Below are positions 63,916-64,000 of a stretch of 64,000 nucleotides of DNA, one piece after another; the first letter of the stretch is position 1; every line of letters begins with the position of its first letter. Position numbers and translations under genes: made by a program. This stretch comes from Deltaproteobacteria bacterium Ga0077539. Lineage in GTDB: Bacteria > Myxococcota_A > Polyangia > Polyangiales > Ga0077539. The notes beneath the pieces were generated by a model. It was not told the DNA's origin. It made no database searches and saw only the letters and a list, made by a program, of their open reading frames with translations. The DNA lies in assembly GCA_001465015.1 (NCBI GenBank), contig LNEO01000172.1:22346-86345 (forward strand). Reading direction: 5' to 3'.

Positions 63916-64000
63916 GCGAAGCCGCCGCCCCTGCCGTTCCAGGCGGGGGCGGGGCGCGCGGCAGCGCGGGTGGGGGCTTCAGCACTGCGCCCACTGTCGT
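63916..64000 (-). repeat. Right arm of the large palindrome, cut by window edge
   Basis: Inverted copy of 63659-63743. The match runs to the last base of the window, so the arm may continue beyond it. Confidence 0.9.

Larger units (their letters stand above)
63573..64000. other. Gene-free right end with inverted repeats
   Basis: The last 428 bp contain no convincing gene. They hold a GC-rich hairpin at 63577-63594, a 13-bp direct repeat GAGCAGAACGACG (63607-63619 and 63652-63664) and a large imperfect palindrome to the window edge. Confidence 0.7.

Overview
The window is a high-GC bacterial chromosome segment, most likely from the Myxococcota (class Polyangia, Sandaracinaceae-like; the rank is inferred from gene style only). 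The clues are a Cys-rich lipoprotein with NCGxCG repeats and a GVDT tail, a MYXO-CTERM-like C-terminus, a Pkn2-type kinase with an N-terminal zinc ribbon, a very large kinase-like/TPR protein, and several unique lipoproteins among core housekeeping genes. Almost all of the window is coding. No rRNA, tRNA, CRISPR array or intact transposon was seen.

Layout. 1-6.3 kb: end of the division cluster (ftsQ, ftsA, ftsZ), then a PP2C phosphatase and an unusual protein built of four ~91-residue repeats. 6.2-13.3 kb: a secreted Asp-box propeller protein (minus strand) and a 1764-aa protein with an atypical kinase domain, TPRs and an M48-like domain lacking its zinc motif. 13.3-20.7 kb: a divergent histidine kinase / NtrC-type regulator pair, then an ABC-HlyD-TolC exporter operon. 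The gap before the exporter holds two tandem 17-bp dyads and a -24/-12 (sigma-54-like) element. 20.7-26.9 kb: a 2Fe-2S ferredoxin, a 943-aa lipoprotein with about 12 GxDxY repeats, a CCA-enzyme-like HD protein without a nucleotidyltransferase domain, and a DUF2254-like membrane protein.

27.2-35.6 kb: the classical operon rimP-nusA-(rnpM/L7Ae fusion)-infB-unknown-DUF503-rbfA-truB. 35.6-43.2 kb: GlcD-type oxidase, a membrane protein, the Cys-rich lipoprotein, an acyltransferase, ruvX-mltG and an unknown protein. 43.2-48.3 kb: thioesterase plus acyl-CoA synthetase, a TerB-like protein, and a Ser/Thr kinase overlapping a cyclic-nucleotide-domain/CPBP protease fusion. 48.5-64 kb: a HEAT-repeat protein, xseB, an OmpA-type barrel protein, a lipoprotein, gltX overlapping a second CPBP protein, a lamin-tail lipoprotein, recD2 overlapping a lipoprotein metalloprotease, and at the right edge an imperfect palindrome of at least 342 bp.

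The best candidates for something new are the regulated exporter (two-component pair + dyads + -24/-12 element + ABC/HlyD/TolC), the four-repeat protein beside ftsZ, the GxDxY-repeat lipoprotein, and the terminal palindrome.
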